Origin: Pantoea coffeiphila
GTDB taxonomy: Bacteria; Pseudomonadota; Gammaproteobacteria; Enterobacterales; Enterobacteriaceae
DNA: 64,000 bases
Direction of reading: 5' to 3'
NCBI RefSeq assembly: GCF_016909495.1
Contig: NZ_JAFBFW010000001.1
Location: forward strand, 558,001 to 622,000
The notes under the pieces are model-generated. The model saw only the letters and a list, made by a program, of their open reading frames with translations, made no database searches and had not been told where the DNA came from. The position numbers and the translations under genes are program-made. The stretch's first letter is position 1. Every line of letters starts with the position of its first letter. Shown piece after piece: positions 9,447 through 20,157 of the stretch.

Positions 9447-11144
9447 ATGAACAAGGGTGCCATAACCCTCGGTCTGGATTTTGGCAGCGACTCGGTTCGG
9501 GCGCTGGCGGTGGAATGTGCCAGCGGACGTGAACTGGCGAAGCAGGTCGTTGCCTATCCGCGCTGGCAGGAGGGCCGCTATTGTCAGCCCAACCGCAATC
9601 AGTTCCGCCATCATCCTGCGGACTACATCGAAGCGCTGGAGCAGGCCATCCGTGACGTTGTCACTAAGCTCGGTAGCGACAGCCAGAACGTGGTAGGAAT
9701 TGGCGTCGACTCAACCGGCTCTACCCCTGCGCCCATCGATCGTGAAGGTCGGGTACTGGCGCTGCGCCCGGAATTTGCCGATAACCCCAATGCGATGTTC
9801 GTGCTGTGGAAGGATCACACCGCCATCGAAGAGGCGGAAGCCATCACCCGCCTGTGCCACAGCGGCGAATTCGAAGATTATTCACGCTATATCGGCGGGA
9901 TTTACTCCTCGGAATGGTTCTGGGCCAAAATTCTGCACGTCAGCCGCGAAGATGCCGCAGTACGTGAAGCTGCTGCCTCGTGGATTGAGCTGTGCGACTG
10001 GGTTCCGGCTTTGCTCAGCGGCACCACCGCTCCGGCCGATCTGCGCCGTGGGCGCTGCGCCGCCGGGCATAAATCCCTGTGGCATCCGCTGTGGCAGGGT
10101 CTGCCTGAGGCGGCATTCCTCGATGCGCTCGATCCGCTGCTGACCCGCGATCTGGATTCTCCCCTGTTTACCGATACCTGGACCGCCGACCTGCCTGTGG
10201 GCGAGCTCACCGCCGAATGGGCTGAACGCCTTGGCCTGCCGAGCGGCGTGGTGATTTCCGGCGGTGCCTTTGACTGCCATATGGGCGCGGTTGGTGCCGG
10301 GGCGAAGCCCTACACGCTGGTGAAAGTCATCGGCACCTCCACCTGCGACATTCTGATTGCCGATCCCGAGCGCGTGGGCGATCGGGCGATTAAAGGCATC
10401 TGCGGCCAGGTGGACGGCAGCGTAGTGCCGGGGATGATCGGCTTTGAAGCCGGTCAGTCGGCGTTTGGCGATATGTATGCCTGGTTCAGCCGCCTGCTCA
10501 GCTGGCCACTGGTGCAGGTGATGCAGCAACAGCCGGAACTGAAAACCCAGCTGGAACCGATCCGCCGCGCCCTGCTGGAAGATTTAACCAGAGCCTGGGC
10601 CAGCGATCCGCAGCTCGATCATCTGCCGGTGGTGCTGGACTGGTTTAACGGCCGCCGCACGCCGTTTGCCAATCAGCGCCTGAAGGGGGTGATTACCGAC
10701 CTGAATCTGGGCACCGATGCCCCTACGCTGTTCGGCGGATTTATTGCCGCCACCGCCTTCGGGGCCAGAACCATTATGGAATGCTTCGAAAATCAGGATA
10801 TCCCGGTACAGCAGATCCTGACGCTCGGCGGCATTGCACGCAAGTCTCCGGCCATCATGCAGGTGTGCTGTGATGTGATGAACCGCCCGCTGGACATCGT
10901 CGCTTCCGACGAGTGCTGCGCGCTGGGTGCGGCCATTTTTGCCGCTGTTGCCGCAGGCGTCTACGCCGATATTCCGGCCGCGCAGCAGCAGATGGCCAGC
11001 CCGCTGGAGCAGACTCTGCAACCCGATCCTGCCCGCGTCGCCCGTTTTCAACAGCTTTATCAGCGTTATCTTCAATGGTGCGAAGTTGCCGAACCGCAGT
11101 TTGCGCCACAACAGTCATCCGTCAGTGAAGGAGTGGTTTTATGA
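9447..11144 (+). CDS. araB: ribulokinase AraB
   Basis: This 565-aa FGGY-family kinase phosphorylates L-ribulose to L-ribulose 5-phosphate. The N-terminal [13 protein letters not shown] and the later [12 protein letters not shown] and GGIARKSP segments are typical of ribulokinase. A CTGGAGA ribosome site precedes the ATG. A leader hairpin (AGAGAC at 9415-9420 with GTCTCT at 9430-9435) lies just before it. The last four bases overlap the araA start. Confidence 0.96.
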   Translation: MNKGAITLGLDFGSDSVRALAVECASGRELAKQVVAYPRWQEGRYCQPNRNQFRHHPADYIEALEQAIRDVVTKLGSDSQNVVGIGVDSTGSTPAPIDREGRVLALRPEFADNPNAMFVLWKDHTAIEEAEAITRLCHSGEFEDYSRYIGGIYSSEWFWAKILHVSREDAAVREAAASWIELCDWVPALLSGTTAPADLRRGRCAAGHKSLWHPLWQGLPEAAFLDALDPLLTRDLDSPLFTDTWTADLPVGELTAEWAERLGLPSGVVISGGAFDCHMGAVGAGAKPYTLVKVIGTSTCDILIADPERVGDRAIKGICGQVDGSVVPGMIGFEAGQSAFGDMYAWFSRLLSWPLVQVMQQQPELKTQLEPIRRALLEDLTRAWASDPQLDHLPVVLDWFNGRRTPFANQRLKGVITDLNLGTDAPTLFGGFIAATAFGARTIMECFENQDIPVQQILTLGGIARKSPAIMQVCCDVMNRPLDIVASDECCALGAAIFAAVAAGVYADIPAAQQQMASPLEQTLQPDPARVARFQQLYQRYLQWCEVAEPQFAPQQSSVSEGVVL

Positions 11145-12643
11145 CCCTGTTAAACACCGCAACCGTATGGTTTGTGATTGGCACCCAGCATCTGTACGGC
11201 GCGGAAACTCTGCGTCAGGTTGAACAGCACGGCAAAGAGGTCGTCGACCAGCTTAACCGCGAAGGAAAACTGCCCTTCCAACTCCAGCTTAAACCGCTGG
11301 TCAAAAGCCCGGACGAGGCGCTGGCGCTGTGCCGCGATGCCAACCACGACCAGCAGTGTCTGGGAATTATTACCTGGCTGCACACCTTCTCACCGGCGAA
11401 AATGTGGATCGGCGGGCTGTCCGTGCTGAATAAACCCCTGCTGCAATTCCATACTCAGTTCAATGCGGAGATTCCGTGGGACAGCATGGATATGGACTTT
11501 ATGAACCTGAACCAGACCGCGCACGGCGGCCGTGAGTTCGGTTTCATCGGCGCCCGTATGCGCCTGCCGCATCAGGTGGTCACCGGACACTGGCAGGACC
11601 CACAGGCGATTCAACGCATCGCTCAGTGGATGCGTGGGGCGGCCGCAAAACTCGCCAGCCAGCAGCTGAAAGTCGCGCGCTTCGGGGACAATATGCGTGA
11701 AGTGGCGGTTACGGAAGGCGATAAAGTCGCCGCGCAGATCCAGTTCGGCTATGCCGTTAACGGCTGGGGCGTTGGCGATCTGGTGGAGGTGATTAATCAG
11801 GTCAGCGACGGCGATGTCAGCACGCTGGTTGATGAGTACGAGAGCCGCTATGAGTTCTCTGCTGCAGCGGCGGTTAACGGGGAAAGACGCCAGAACGTGC
11901 TGGATGCCGCCCGCATCGAACTGGGCATGAAACGCTTCCTCGACGGAGAAGGCTGCCGCGCGTTTACCACTAACTTCCAGACTCTGCACGGTATGACCCA
12001 GCTGCCGGGGCTGGCAGTGCAGCGTCTGATGCAGCAGGGTTACGGGTTTGCCGGTGAAGGTGACTGGAAAACCGCCGCGCTGCTGCATATTTTCAAAGTG
12101 ATGGCCGGCAATCAGGCGGGCGGCACCTCGTTTATGGAGGATTACACCTATCACTTCTCGCCGGGCAACGATCTGGTATTAGGTTCGCATATGCTGGAAG
12201 TCTGCCCGTCTATCGCCCGTGAAGCGCGCCCGCTGCTGGATGTGCAGGCGCTGGGCATTGGCGGTAAGGCCGATCCGGCGCGGCTGATCTTCTCTTCTCC
12301 GGCCGGTGCGGCGGTCAACGCCAGCGTGATCGATATGGGCGATCGCTTCCGCCTGCTGGTTAACGTGGTGGATGCCATCGAGCAGCCGCATGCCCTGCCT
12401 GCACTGCCGGTTGCCCGCGCGCTGTGGCGTGCCCAGCCTTCGCTGGCGACGGCTTCAGAAGCCTGGATACTCGGCGGCGGTGCACATCATACGGTGTTCA
12501 GCCAGGCGCTGACGGTTGACGATATGCGTCTGTACGGCGAACTACATAACATCGAAGTGCTGGTGATTGATAACGACACCACCATCCACGGTTTCCGCGA
12601 TGCGCTGCGCTGGAATGAAGCGTATTATCGTCTGGCACGTTAA
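11141..12643 (+). CDS. araA: L-arabinose isomerase AraA
   Basis: A 500-aa isomerase converting L-arabinose to L-ribulose, the length of the E. coli enzyme. The Mn-binding and catalytic surroundings are visible: the Glu-rich [12 protein letters not shown] segment and the [10 protein letters not shown] segment. The ATGA overlap with araB and AAGGAG at ideal spacing imply translational coupling. It is the last gene: the following sequence is a terminator, not araD, so L-ribulose-5-phosphate 4-epimerase must come from elsewhere. Confidence 0.96.
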   Translation: MTLLNTATVWFVIGTQHLYGAETLRQVEQHGKEVVDQLNREGKLPFQLQLKPLVKSPDEALALCRDANHDQQCLGIITWLHTFSPAKMWIGGLSVLNKPLLQFHTQFNAEIPWDSMDMDFMNLNQTAHGGREFGFIGARMRLPHQVVTGHWQDPQAIQRIAQWMRGAAAKLASQQLKVARFGDNMREVAVTEGDKVAAQIQFGYAVNGWGVGDLVEVINQVSDGDVSTLVDEYESRYEFSAAAAVNGERRQNVLDAARIELGMKRFLDGEGCRAFTTNFQTLHGMTQLPGLAVQRLMQQGYGFAGEGDWKTAALLHIFKVMAGNQAGGTSFMEDYTYHFSPGNDLVLGSHMLEVCPSIAREARPLLDVQALGIGGKADPARLIFSSPAGAAVNASVIDMGDRFRLLVNVVDAIEQPHALPALPVARALWRAQPSLATASEAWILGGGAHHTVFSQALTVDDMRLYGELHNIEVLVIDNDTTIHGFRDALRWNEAYYRLAR

Positions 12644-12650
12644 CAATATG

Positions 12651-12687
12651 ACCGACAGCGCCTGGCAGCGCTGTCGGTTGTTATTTT
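12651..12687 (+). terminator. terminator of araBA
   Basis: A perfect 11-bp stem (ACCGACAGCGC with GCGCTGTCGGT) with a 6-base loop is followed by TGTTATTTTAT, 7 bases after the araA stop codon. Confidence 0.85.
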
Positions 12688-13019
12688 ATCGTTACGTACC
12701 GTAAGTAAAATTAGATTTTTAGCACTCGCCCGAATATAGCCCTGTCAAACTTTCAACGCCGCCGGAAATACCCCCTGAAAGTTAAATTCACATAGTTTTT
12801 CCTTATAACCTCACACTTTCAGTGATTCTTCTCTGGTCATCAGTTTTGTGCTGTGTTAATTATTGTCACCGGTCACCTTATTTAACACCCTGGGCATTTA
12901 TTCTAAAACTTCGCGTTAGCAACACCACCAACTAGTTGATAATTATAATCATCAGGTAAAAATCAGATTATCTGACCAACAGGGCTGTTATTCTAAAAAT
13001 AATCAAATGGATGTGTCTT
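12688..13019 (+). promoter_or_regulatory. A/T-rich leader of the membrane protein-M20 pair
   Basis: This stretch holds no gene. TTATTCTAAAA occurs twice, at 12898-12908 and 12988-12998, 90 bases apart. The palindrome CAACTAGTTG lies between them. These could be binding sites, but no known consensus fits. The A/T-rich character is what a promoter region would show. Confidence 0.35.
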
Positions 13020-14234
13020 ATGTCACAAATGTTCGCACTTTTACTGGTCATGGTCATTTTATACCTGGGCGATTTGGTTTCTGTCAGAACGAAAGCCTGG
13101 ATACCCTCCGTATTTGTCTGCGCCGTGCTGTTTTTATTTGGCTACTGGACCTTCTTCCCGCAGGATATCGTCAGCCGCGCCGGTATCACCCCGGTAGTTG
13201 CGGTGATGCTGATGTATTTACTGATCACCAATATGGGCACCCTGCTGTCGGTTCCTGAACTGATCCGCCAGTGGAAAACCATTATCATCTCTCTGGCCGG
13301 TATCGCCGGTATTATGGTGACGGTATTTGTGGTCTGTATGCTGATGTTCGACCGCAACACCGCCATTGTGACCATTCCCCCGCTGGTCGGCGGCATCGTC
13401 TCGGCGATCATCATGTCCAAGGGCGCGGCATCCGCCGGGTTGGTTGATTTATCCGTTTTCGCCATTCTGATCTACGTGATGCAGGGCTTTGCCGGCTATC
13501 CGCTGACCGCCATTATGCTGCAGCGTGAGGGAAAGCGCGTGCTGCAAAAGTACCGCAGCGGCGAGTGGCAGGAGACGGTCGCGGGCACCCCGCTGCCGGA
13601 TAAAACCTCCGGCGCAGCGGATAACGCCATGCCGCGCCTGTTTGGTCGCATGCCCGCCCACTACAACACCAGCTATTTTAAATTTATGCGCCTCGCCTTC
13701 GTCGGCTGGCTGGCGTATCTGGTCTCCGGCTGGCTGGCTCCCGTTGTTGCGGTCAGCCCGTTCGTGCTGTGCCTGCTGTTCGGCGTGATCGCCGCCTCGC
13801 TGGGTTTCCTGGAGCGGCAGCCGCTGCAAAAAGCCAACGGCTTCGGCTTTGCGGTGATGGGCCTGATGCTGTTTATTTTTGATACGCTGAACCGCGCCAC
13901 GCCGGAAATGCTGCTGCGCCTGCTGCTGCCGATGCTGGTGCTGATTGCCGCTGCCGTAGTCGGGATGTTTATTGTCTCCTGGATCGTGGGAAAAATGCTG
14001 GGCGTCAGCATGGAGATGGCATTCGCTATCGCGCTAACCTCCATGTACGGCTTCCCGGCGGACTATATTATTACTAACGAAGCCATCACCGCGCTGACCA
14101 AAGATGAGAAAGAGCGCGAGGTGCTGACCCAGCACATGCTGGCACCGATGCTGGTCGGGGGCTTTATTTCCGTCACCATGGTGTCGGTGGTGCTTGCCGG
14201 GATCATGGTGGGCTACATTATTCCTGCTGTTTAA
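13020..14234 (+). CDS. polytopic inner-membrane protein, putative transporter
   Basis: I do not recognise a specific family. The 404-aa product is very hydrophobic, with about ten or eleven membrane segments and a charged cytoplasmic loop near residues 170-215. The general look (SAIIMSKGAASAGL, SMYGFPADYIITNEA) resembles carboxylate or glutamate symporters of the ion-transporter type. The ATG at 13020 is preferred over 13011 because GGATG precedes it. It is followed after 46 bases by an M20 amidohydrolase, so it may import that enzyme's substrate. Confidence 0.7.
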   Translation: MSQMFALLLVMVILYLGDLVSVRTKAWIPSVFVCAVLFLFGYWTFFPQDIVSRAGITPVVAVMLMYLLITNMGTLLSVPELIRQWKTIIISLAGIAGIMVTVFVVCMLMFDRNTAIVTIPPLVGGIVSAIIMSKGAASAGLVDLSVFAILIYVMQGFAGYPLTAIMLQREGKRVLQKYRSGEWQETVAGTPLPDKTSGAADNAMPRLFGRMPAHYNTSYFKFMRLAFVGWLAYLVSGWLAPVVAVSPFVLCLLFGVIAASLGFLERQPLQKANGFGFAVMGLMLFIFDTLNRATPEMLLRLLLPMLVLIAAAVVGMFIVSWIVGKMLGVSMEMAFAIALTSMYGFPADYIITNEAITALTKDEKEREVLTQHMLAPMLVGGFISVTMVSVVLAGIMVGYIIPAV

Positions 14235-14280
14235 ATCATTATTCAGTGCAATGGTACGAAAAATAAGGGAAGCAACCGTT

Positions 14281-15465
14281 ATGACAAGCCAGTCAATTAC
14301 GCAGGCCGTCCACGCCTGGAAAGAGGCGATGATCGCCTTCCGTCGCGATCTGCATGCGCACCCCGAGCTGCCGTGGGAAGAAATCCGCACCACCCAGAAA
14401 GTGGCGCAGGCGCTGGATGAGATCGGCATCAGCTACCGTCTGACTCAGCCAACCGGCATTATCGCCGAGATCAAAGGCGGCCAGCCCGGTAAAACCGTGG
14501 CGCTGCGTGCCGATATGGATGCGCTACCGGTGCAGGAACTGAGCACCACACTCAGCTACAAATCCCTGACCGACGGTAAAATGCACGCCTGCGGCCACGA
14601 TGCGCATACTTCCATGCTGCTGAACGCGGCCAGAGCGCTACAGGAGAACCGCGCCGGGCTACGCGGCAACGTGCGTCTGATTTTCCAGCCGGCGGAAGAG
14701 ATCGCCGAAGGTGCGCGTGAGATGGTTCGCCAGGGTGCGGTTGAGGGCGTAGATAACGTCTTTGGCATGCATATCTGGACGACCACCGCCTCCGGCAAGA
14801 TTTCCTGCAACGTCGGCTCCAGCTTTGCCTCGGCCGATCTGCTGAAAGTGAGATTCAAAGGGCGCGGCGGCCACGGCTCGATGCCGGAAGCCTGTATTGA
14901 TGCCGCCGTGGTGGCCTCTTCGTTTGTGATGAATCTGCAGGCGATTGTCTCGCGCGAGACCTCGCCGCTGGAATCCGCGGTGGTGACCATTGGTCGGATG
15001 GAAGTCGGCACGCGCTTCAACGTGATTGCCGAGAATGCGGTATTGGACGGCACGGTGCGCTGCTTTGACGTTGCCACCCGTGAACGCCTGAAAGCGGCGA
15101 TCGAGCGCTATGCTCATCACACGGCGGAGATCTACGGTGCCACGGCGGAAGTTGAGTACACCTACGGCACGCTGCCGGTGATCAATGAAGAGCGCAGCGC
15201 CCTGCTGGCGCAGTCGGTGATCCGTGATGCCTTCGGTGAAGAGGTGCTGTACGCCGAACGGCCGACCACCGGCGGTGAGGATTTCAGCTACTTTATTGAG
15301 AATATCCCCGGCTGCTTTGCCCTGCTGGGCTGCGGTAACAAGGCGAAAGGCACCGACTGGGCGCATCATCACGGCTGCTTCAATATTGATGAGGATGTGA
15401 TGGTGCACGGCGCTGAGCTGTATGCGCAGTATGCGTGGCGTTATCTCCAACAGGATGATTTTTAA
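14281..15465 (+). CDS. M20 family amidohydrolase/aminoacylase
   Basis: A 394-aa enzyme of the M20D (HipO/AbgA/YxeP-like) group that hydrolyses N-acyl or amide bonds with two metals. Visible motifs are RRDLHAHPEL at the N-terminus, RADMDALPVQE, the metal-binding HACGHDAHTSM and the catalytic-Glu segment FQPAEEIAEG, plus GGEDFSYF near the C-terminus. No signal peptide, so cytoplasmic. Its partner upstream is an unidentified permease, suggesting uptake and hydrolysis of an N-acylated amino acid or similar amide. The exact substrate cannot be read. Confidence 0.9.
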   Translation: MTSQSITQAVHAWKEAMIAFRRDLHAHPELPWEEIRTTQKVAQALDEIGISYRLTQPTGIIAEIKGGQPGKTVALRADMDALPVQELSTTLSYKSLTDGKMHACGHDAHTSMLLNAARALQENRAGLRGNVRLIFQPAEEIAEGAREMVRQGAVEGVDNVFGMHIWTTTASGKISCNVGSSFASADLLKVRFKGRGGHGSMPEACIDAAVVASSFVMNLQAIVSRETSPLESAVVTIGRMEVGTRFNVIAENAVLDGTVRCFDVATRERLKAAIERYAHHTAEIYGATAEVEYTYGTLPVINEERSALLAQSVIRDAFGEEVLYAERPTTGGEDFSYFIENIPGCFALLGCGNKAKGTDWAHHHGCFNIDEDVMVHGAELYAQYAWRYLQQDDF

Positions 15466-15480
15466 CGCTGGCGGTCAGGA

Positions 15481-15800
15481 AGGGGTTATCTCGCTGCGAG
15501 TTCCTGAGCCTGGCGTATCGGTGCTATCCGGAACGCAGACCCGCTGGCACTTGGGTTAGGCAGGGATTGTCTCGCTGTGGGTTCCTGAGTCTGGCGTATG
15601 GGTGCTATTCGGAACGCGGACCCGCTGGCGCTTCCCTGTTCGCTCGAACTTACACAGTGTAGCGCGTCAACCGATCGCTTCAGTTCACGTGCCCGGCCTA
15701 TCGGTGCTATCCGGAACGCGGACCCGCTGGCACTTCCCTGTTCGCTCGGCCTCGCACTTCCCTGTGCTCGGACGGTCCGCTTATCCGGATAGCACCGATT
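15481..15800. repeat. cluster of direct and inverted intergenic repeats
   Basis: The core TATCGGTGCTATCCGGAACG occurs at 15516, with variants at 15597 and 15699 (spacings 81 and 102), each followed by GACCCGCTGGC. An inverted copy of the core (GGATAGCACCGAT) lies at 15787-15799. The first two units also share the preceding TCTCGCTG-containing segment. Short frames here have no protein signature. Part of the third unit recurs at 20073-20117. Confidence 0.75.
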
Positions 15801-15810
15801 GCCTGAAGAC

Positions 15811-15971
15811 TTCGGTGTTGCTGTTAAGAAAGGACTTTTTCGGCAGCAACGCCATGATTTGGAAGGGTGACCGCTGCGGGACAGGTTAGCCAGGTGTCTG
15901 CCGCACGGATGCGGCAGCCAAGCACCCAGGGACTGGGTTCACGGCGGCCCGGCGATCTGCCCGCAGCGGTC
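15811..15971 (+). repeat. structured dispersed repeat, copy A
   Basis: The core is a 103-nt foldable unit (15869-15971) closed by a perfect 12-bp stem, GACCGCTGCGGG with CCCGCAGCGGTC. Inside are CTGCCGCA-CGGA-TGCGGCAG (15898-15917), a small CCCA/TGGG hairpin and an imperfect 7-bp stem, giving a cloverleaf-like shape. A second copy at 44224-44326 has the same length, the same hairpins and compensatory changes in the closing stem. The similarity extends upstream to a GGTGTTGCTG segment. Confidence 0.8.
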
Positions 15972-16052
15972 GCCCCATTCACCAATCCCGCCGCAATCTG
16001 CCCTTATCGGTCACCCCATTCACTAATCACACCGCGATCTGCCCCTAACGTT
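15955..16052 (+). repeat. 41-bp tandem repeat
   Basis: Units beginning ATCTGCCC start at 15955, 15996 and 16037, exactly 41 bases apart. The first two are complete and share the CGGTC-CCCCATTCAC segment; the third is cut off after about 16 bases. The first unit overlaps the 3' arm of the structured repeat, so the array looks like partial amplification of that element's 3' end. It ends about 24 bases before the bgl-type gene stop. Confidence 0.75.
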
Positions 16053-16075
16053 GGACCGTTCGGCTCTCAGGATCG

Positions 16076-17518
<1,443 letters not shown>

Positions 17519-17544
17519 CTAAAATTGTCATTCGATAAAGATGT

Positions 17545-19053
17545 TCAGACGGTGCCGGGTTGTGCAACGGCACGGGCATCAGGCTGGCTATTTTCGGTGA
17601 AGCCGGCGATCCAGGTGAAAATGATGCCCAAAATGAATGCGGCTGAAATGGACATCAGGAAGCCCAGGAACTGGGTCATATGCCCTTCCTTAAAGAACAC
17701 GGGCAGAACGGCGATGCCCGGAATACAGTAGCTCCAGGAAACAGCATTGAAGGCACCGGCGATAACGCCGCCTGCTGCTCCGGCCAGGCAGCCGCAAACC
17801 ATCGGGCGTTTGAGGCGCAAGGCAACCCCGTAGATGGCCGGTTCAGTAATCCCGAACAGCGCGGTGACCCCGGCGGATAACGCCAGTCGCTTCATCTCTG
17901 CATCTTTCGCTTTCAGGTATACGCCCAGTACCGCACCCGCCATACCAAATACGGCAGAGGCCTGCAGGCCGGTGAACGTGTCGTAGCCCAGCGTCGCGTA
18001 GTTACCGACTGTGACCGGCGTAATTCCCCAGTGCACGCCCAGCGTCACCAGCGGCATCCACAGCGCTCCGACGACAAACCCGGCGACGGCAGGACTAAGA
18101 TGATAGAGGGTGTTATAGACGCCGCCGATCGCCCCACCGATCATATTGCCGACGGGACCGAAGGCGAGAAGCGTCAGCGGCACCATGATGGCGATGCAGA
18201 ACATCGGCGTGAACAGATTTCTGATCACCACCGGGAGGGTCCGCTCAAAGAAGCGCTGAATGTAGGACATTCCCCAGACCATCAGAATGATGGGAATAAC
18301 CGACGAGGTGTAGCTCAGATACTCTACCGGTAACCCCATAAATGTCAGCGGCGCGGACTGTATGGGAATGCCTGCGACCTCAACCAGCACTTTGGCAATG
18401 TCTGGGTTTTCAACGGCACTCTTCATCAGCGACTGCATGGCCGGATCCGCTGAGTTGACCGTCAGTATTTTGTTGGCGGTCAGCATGTTTAAGTAATCCG
18501 GGGAGACCAGCGCACAGGCTGAAATCACTGCGGTAAAAGGATTAACGTTAAACTTTTTAGCGGCGGTGAAGGCAACCATCACCGGAAGAAAAGTGAATCC
18601 CGTCCAGGAAACAAAGTTAAGGATGCGGTAGGTTCCTCCCGCCGGGTCCATCAGGTCGATAGCCGTCAGAAGGGAGATAATCCCCTGTAGTACGCCACAG
18701 GCGGCAAGAGGATAAAGAAAAGGCGCGAAAATACTGGAGATGATATCCATAACGCGATTTACGATACCGACATTCGGCGCTTCAACCACGGCGTTTTCAT
18801 CGATATTCAGCAGTTTTTGCACTTGATGGTAAGCATCGCTTACGTGGTTACCAATCACCACCTGCATCTGGCCGCTGGCCTTCACGGCGGTAATCACACC
18901 CTGTACGCGTTTTAGCGTTTCAACATCGACCTGAGCAGAGTCCTTGAGTACAAATCTCAGCCGCGTCGCGCAGTGCGTCACGCTGATCACATTATCATCG
19001 CCACCTATGAGTCTTACGATTTCTTTCGCCGACTCTGCATAATTTATTGCCAT
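17545..19053 (-). CDS. beta-glucoside PTS enzyme IIBC
   Basis: A 502-aa membrane permease. The IIB domain (about residues 1-85) shows the phosphocysteine site THCATRLRF. The IIC domain follows with about ten membrane segments and GITEPAIYG. There is no IIA domain, so phosphate must come from a separate IIA protein such as IIA-Glc, as for AscF. It is transcribed with the phospho-beta-glucosidase gene and probably controlled by the adjacent RpiR-type regulator. Confidence 0.92.
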   Translation of the reverse strand: MAINYAESAKEIVRLIGGDDNVISVTHCATRLRFVLKDSAQVDVETLKRVQGVITAVKASGQMQVVIGNHVSDAYHQVQKLLNIDENAVVEAPNVGIVNRVMDIISSIFAPFLYPLAACGVLQGIISLLTAIDLMDPAGGTYRILNFVSWTGFTFLPVMVAFTAAKKFNVNPFTAVISACALVSPDYLNMLTANKILTVNSADPAMQSLMKSAVENPDIAKVLVEVAGIPIQSAPLTFMGLPVEYLSYTSSVIPIILMVWGMSYIQRFFERTLPVVIRNLFTPMFCIAIMVPLTLLAFGPVGNMIGGAIGGVYNTLYHLSPAVAGFVVGALWMPLVTLGVHWGITPVTVGNYATLGYDTFTGLQASAVFGMAGAVLGVYLKAKDAEMKRLALSAGVTALFGITEPAIYGVALRLKRPMVCGCLAGAAGGVIAGAFNAVSWSYCIPGIAVLPVFFKEGHMTQFLGFLMSISAAFILGIIFTWIAGFTENSQPDARAVAQPGTV

Positions 19054-19132
19054 CGTTTTTTTCCATTGCCAGAGGGGATTTCAGGTACGGGTACAAAATT
19101 GTTCCCGGCATGTTAGGAAAAGCCTGAGGCAA

Positions 19133-19194
19133 TGTCACGTGGTCACAATATGAATACGCTCGTAACTAATTACAGGAATGTCACACCCTGTGAC
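19133..19194 (-). promoter_or_regulatory. GTCAC-type operator candidates before the PTS gene
   Basis: GTCACA-CCC-TGTGAC at 19180-19194 is a perfect inverted repeat overlapping the 3' end of the regulator gene. GTCAC-GTG-GTCAC lies at 19134-19146. A third related palindrome lies upstream of the regulator itself at 19969-19983. The repetition of the same words at both promoters suggests they are sites for the RpiR-type protein. Confidence 0.6.
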
Positions 19195-19928
19195 GAGCCA
19201 TCATCACTGGTTAGTGCCAACTTTCGCCCAATGGATTCGAGGATAAACATCACCGGAACCTGCGTGGTAATGTCGTATTCATTATCGATAAGAATACGCG
19301 ACACATGATAGGGAATAGTAAAGTCAGCCAGTTTTGCCAGACTGGAATTTTGATTGCTGGTAATCGAGATGACCTTGCACTTGTGAATGACAAACTGTCG
19401 GGCAATTTTTATTATTTCAGGCGTTTCACCCGACACAGATAGCACAATAGCAACGGCACTCTGGGCCATGTCCGTACTGACCGGATACCAGGGATCGTCA
19501 ATGTGATTGCTGAACTTGCCAATATTAGATAAAAAGCGCGCGCCATACCTGGCCAGCGAGCCTGAACTGCCCGCACCAACGAAAAACACGCGTTCCGCGC
19601 TCTTGATTTGATCGGCCGCACAGCCGATCGTTTCATCGAACTCATCATTCCTGATGCTTTTAAAAAACGTCAGTATTTCCTCTGCTCCGTGCGGGATCAA
19701 CAAAGTGCTGTTTTTTTGCAGATGAATCTTTAGGCAGGTTTTAAGTTCAGCGTATCCTTTGAAATCCATCTTTTTACAGAACCGAAGAACTGTCGCTGTC
19801 GACACCCCTGAATTATCCGCTAACTCTCGAATGGTCATATAAATGACCGCATTAATATTTTTAATTATGTAATTGTGGACACGAATTTCCAATGCGTTCA
19901 GCGCAGCAATTTTTCTGGCATTAAACAT
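19170..19928 (-). CDS. MurR/RpiR family transcriptional regulator
   Basis: A 252-aa protein with an N-terminal helix-turn-helix of the RpiR type (IRELADNSGVSTATVLRFCK, about residues 33-52) and a C-terminal SIS sugar-phosphate-binding domain (VFFVGAGSSGSLARYG and VLSVSGETPEI). It lies just upstream of the PTS-glucosidase operon on the same strand. It likely senses a phosphosugar made by that system. Related palindromes occur before it and before the PTS gene. Confidence 0.88.
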   Translation of the reverse strand: MFNARKIAALNALEIRVHNYIIKNINAVIYMTIRELADNSGVSTATVLRFCKKMDFKGYAELKTCLKIHLQKNSTLLIPHGAEEILTFFKSIRNDEFDETIGCAADQIKSAERVFFVGAGSSGSLARYGARFLSNIGKFSNHIDDPWYPVSTDMAQSAVAIVLSVSGETPEIIKIARQFVIHKCKVISITSNQNSSLAKLADFTIPYHVSRILIDNEYDITTQVPVMFILESIGRKLALTSDDGSSQGVTFL

Positions 19929-19968
19929 AATTGATCTATCTCTTTGTTACATTTATACCGCTCATAGT

Positions 19969-19983
19969 GTCACACAGTGTGAC
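19969..19983 (-). promoter_or_regulatory. GTCACAC-A-GTGTGAC palindrome before the rpiR-type gene
   Basis: A perfect 7+1+7 palindrome located about 40 bases upstream of the regulator start codon. Its half-site GTCACA is the same as in the palindrome before the PTS gene, consistent with autoregulation. Confidence 0.6.
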
Positions 19984-20072
19984 GCACAGGTAATTAATCG
20001 CGTAAATAACGCCTGGTGGGCGAAATTTAATTGTTTGAAGTGTGATGAGTGACGCATTTTGACAGGCGTTGC

Positions 20073-20117
20073 TCGCTTCAGTTCACGCGCCCGGCCTATC
20101 GGTGCTGGCCGGAACGC
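20073..20117. repeat. fragment of the 15.7-kb intergenic repeat
   Basis: These 45 bases match 15675-15719 with only three differences (TCGCTTCAGTTCACG followed by the CTATCGGTGCT core). It is a solitary fragment between the regulator and the oxidoreductase gene, with no other repeat unit attached. Confidence 0.8.
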
Positions 20118-20157
20118 CATGTTCCAAATGAGATACCACGGCAAAAATGGAACCGGG

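Noticed and set aside
15598-15889. Short frames of 64-95 aa in the repeat cluster
   Set aside because: Their repeated peptide pieces simply reflect the DNA repeats.
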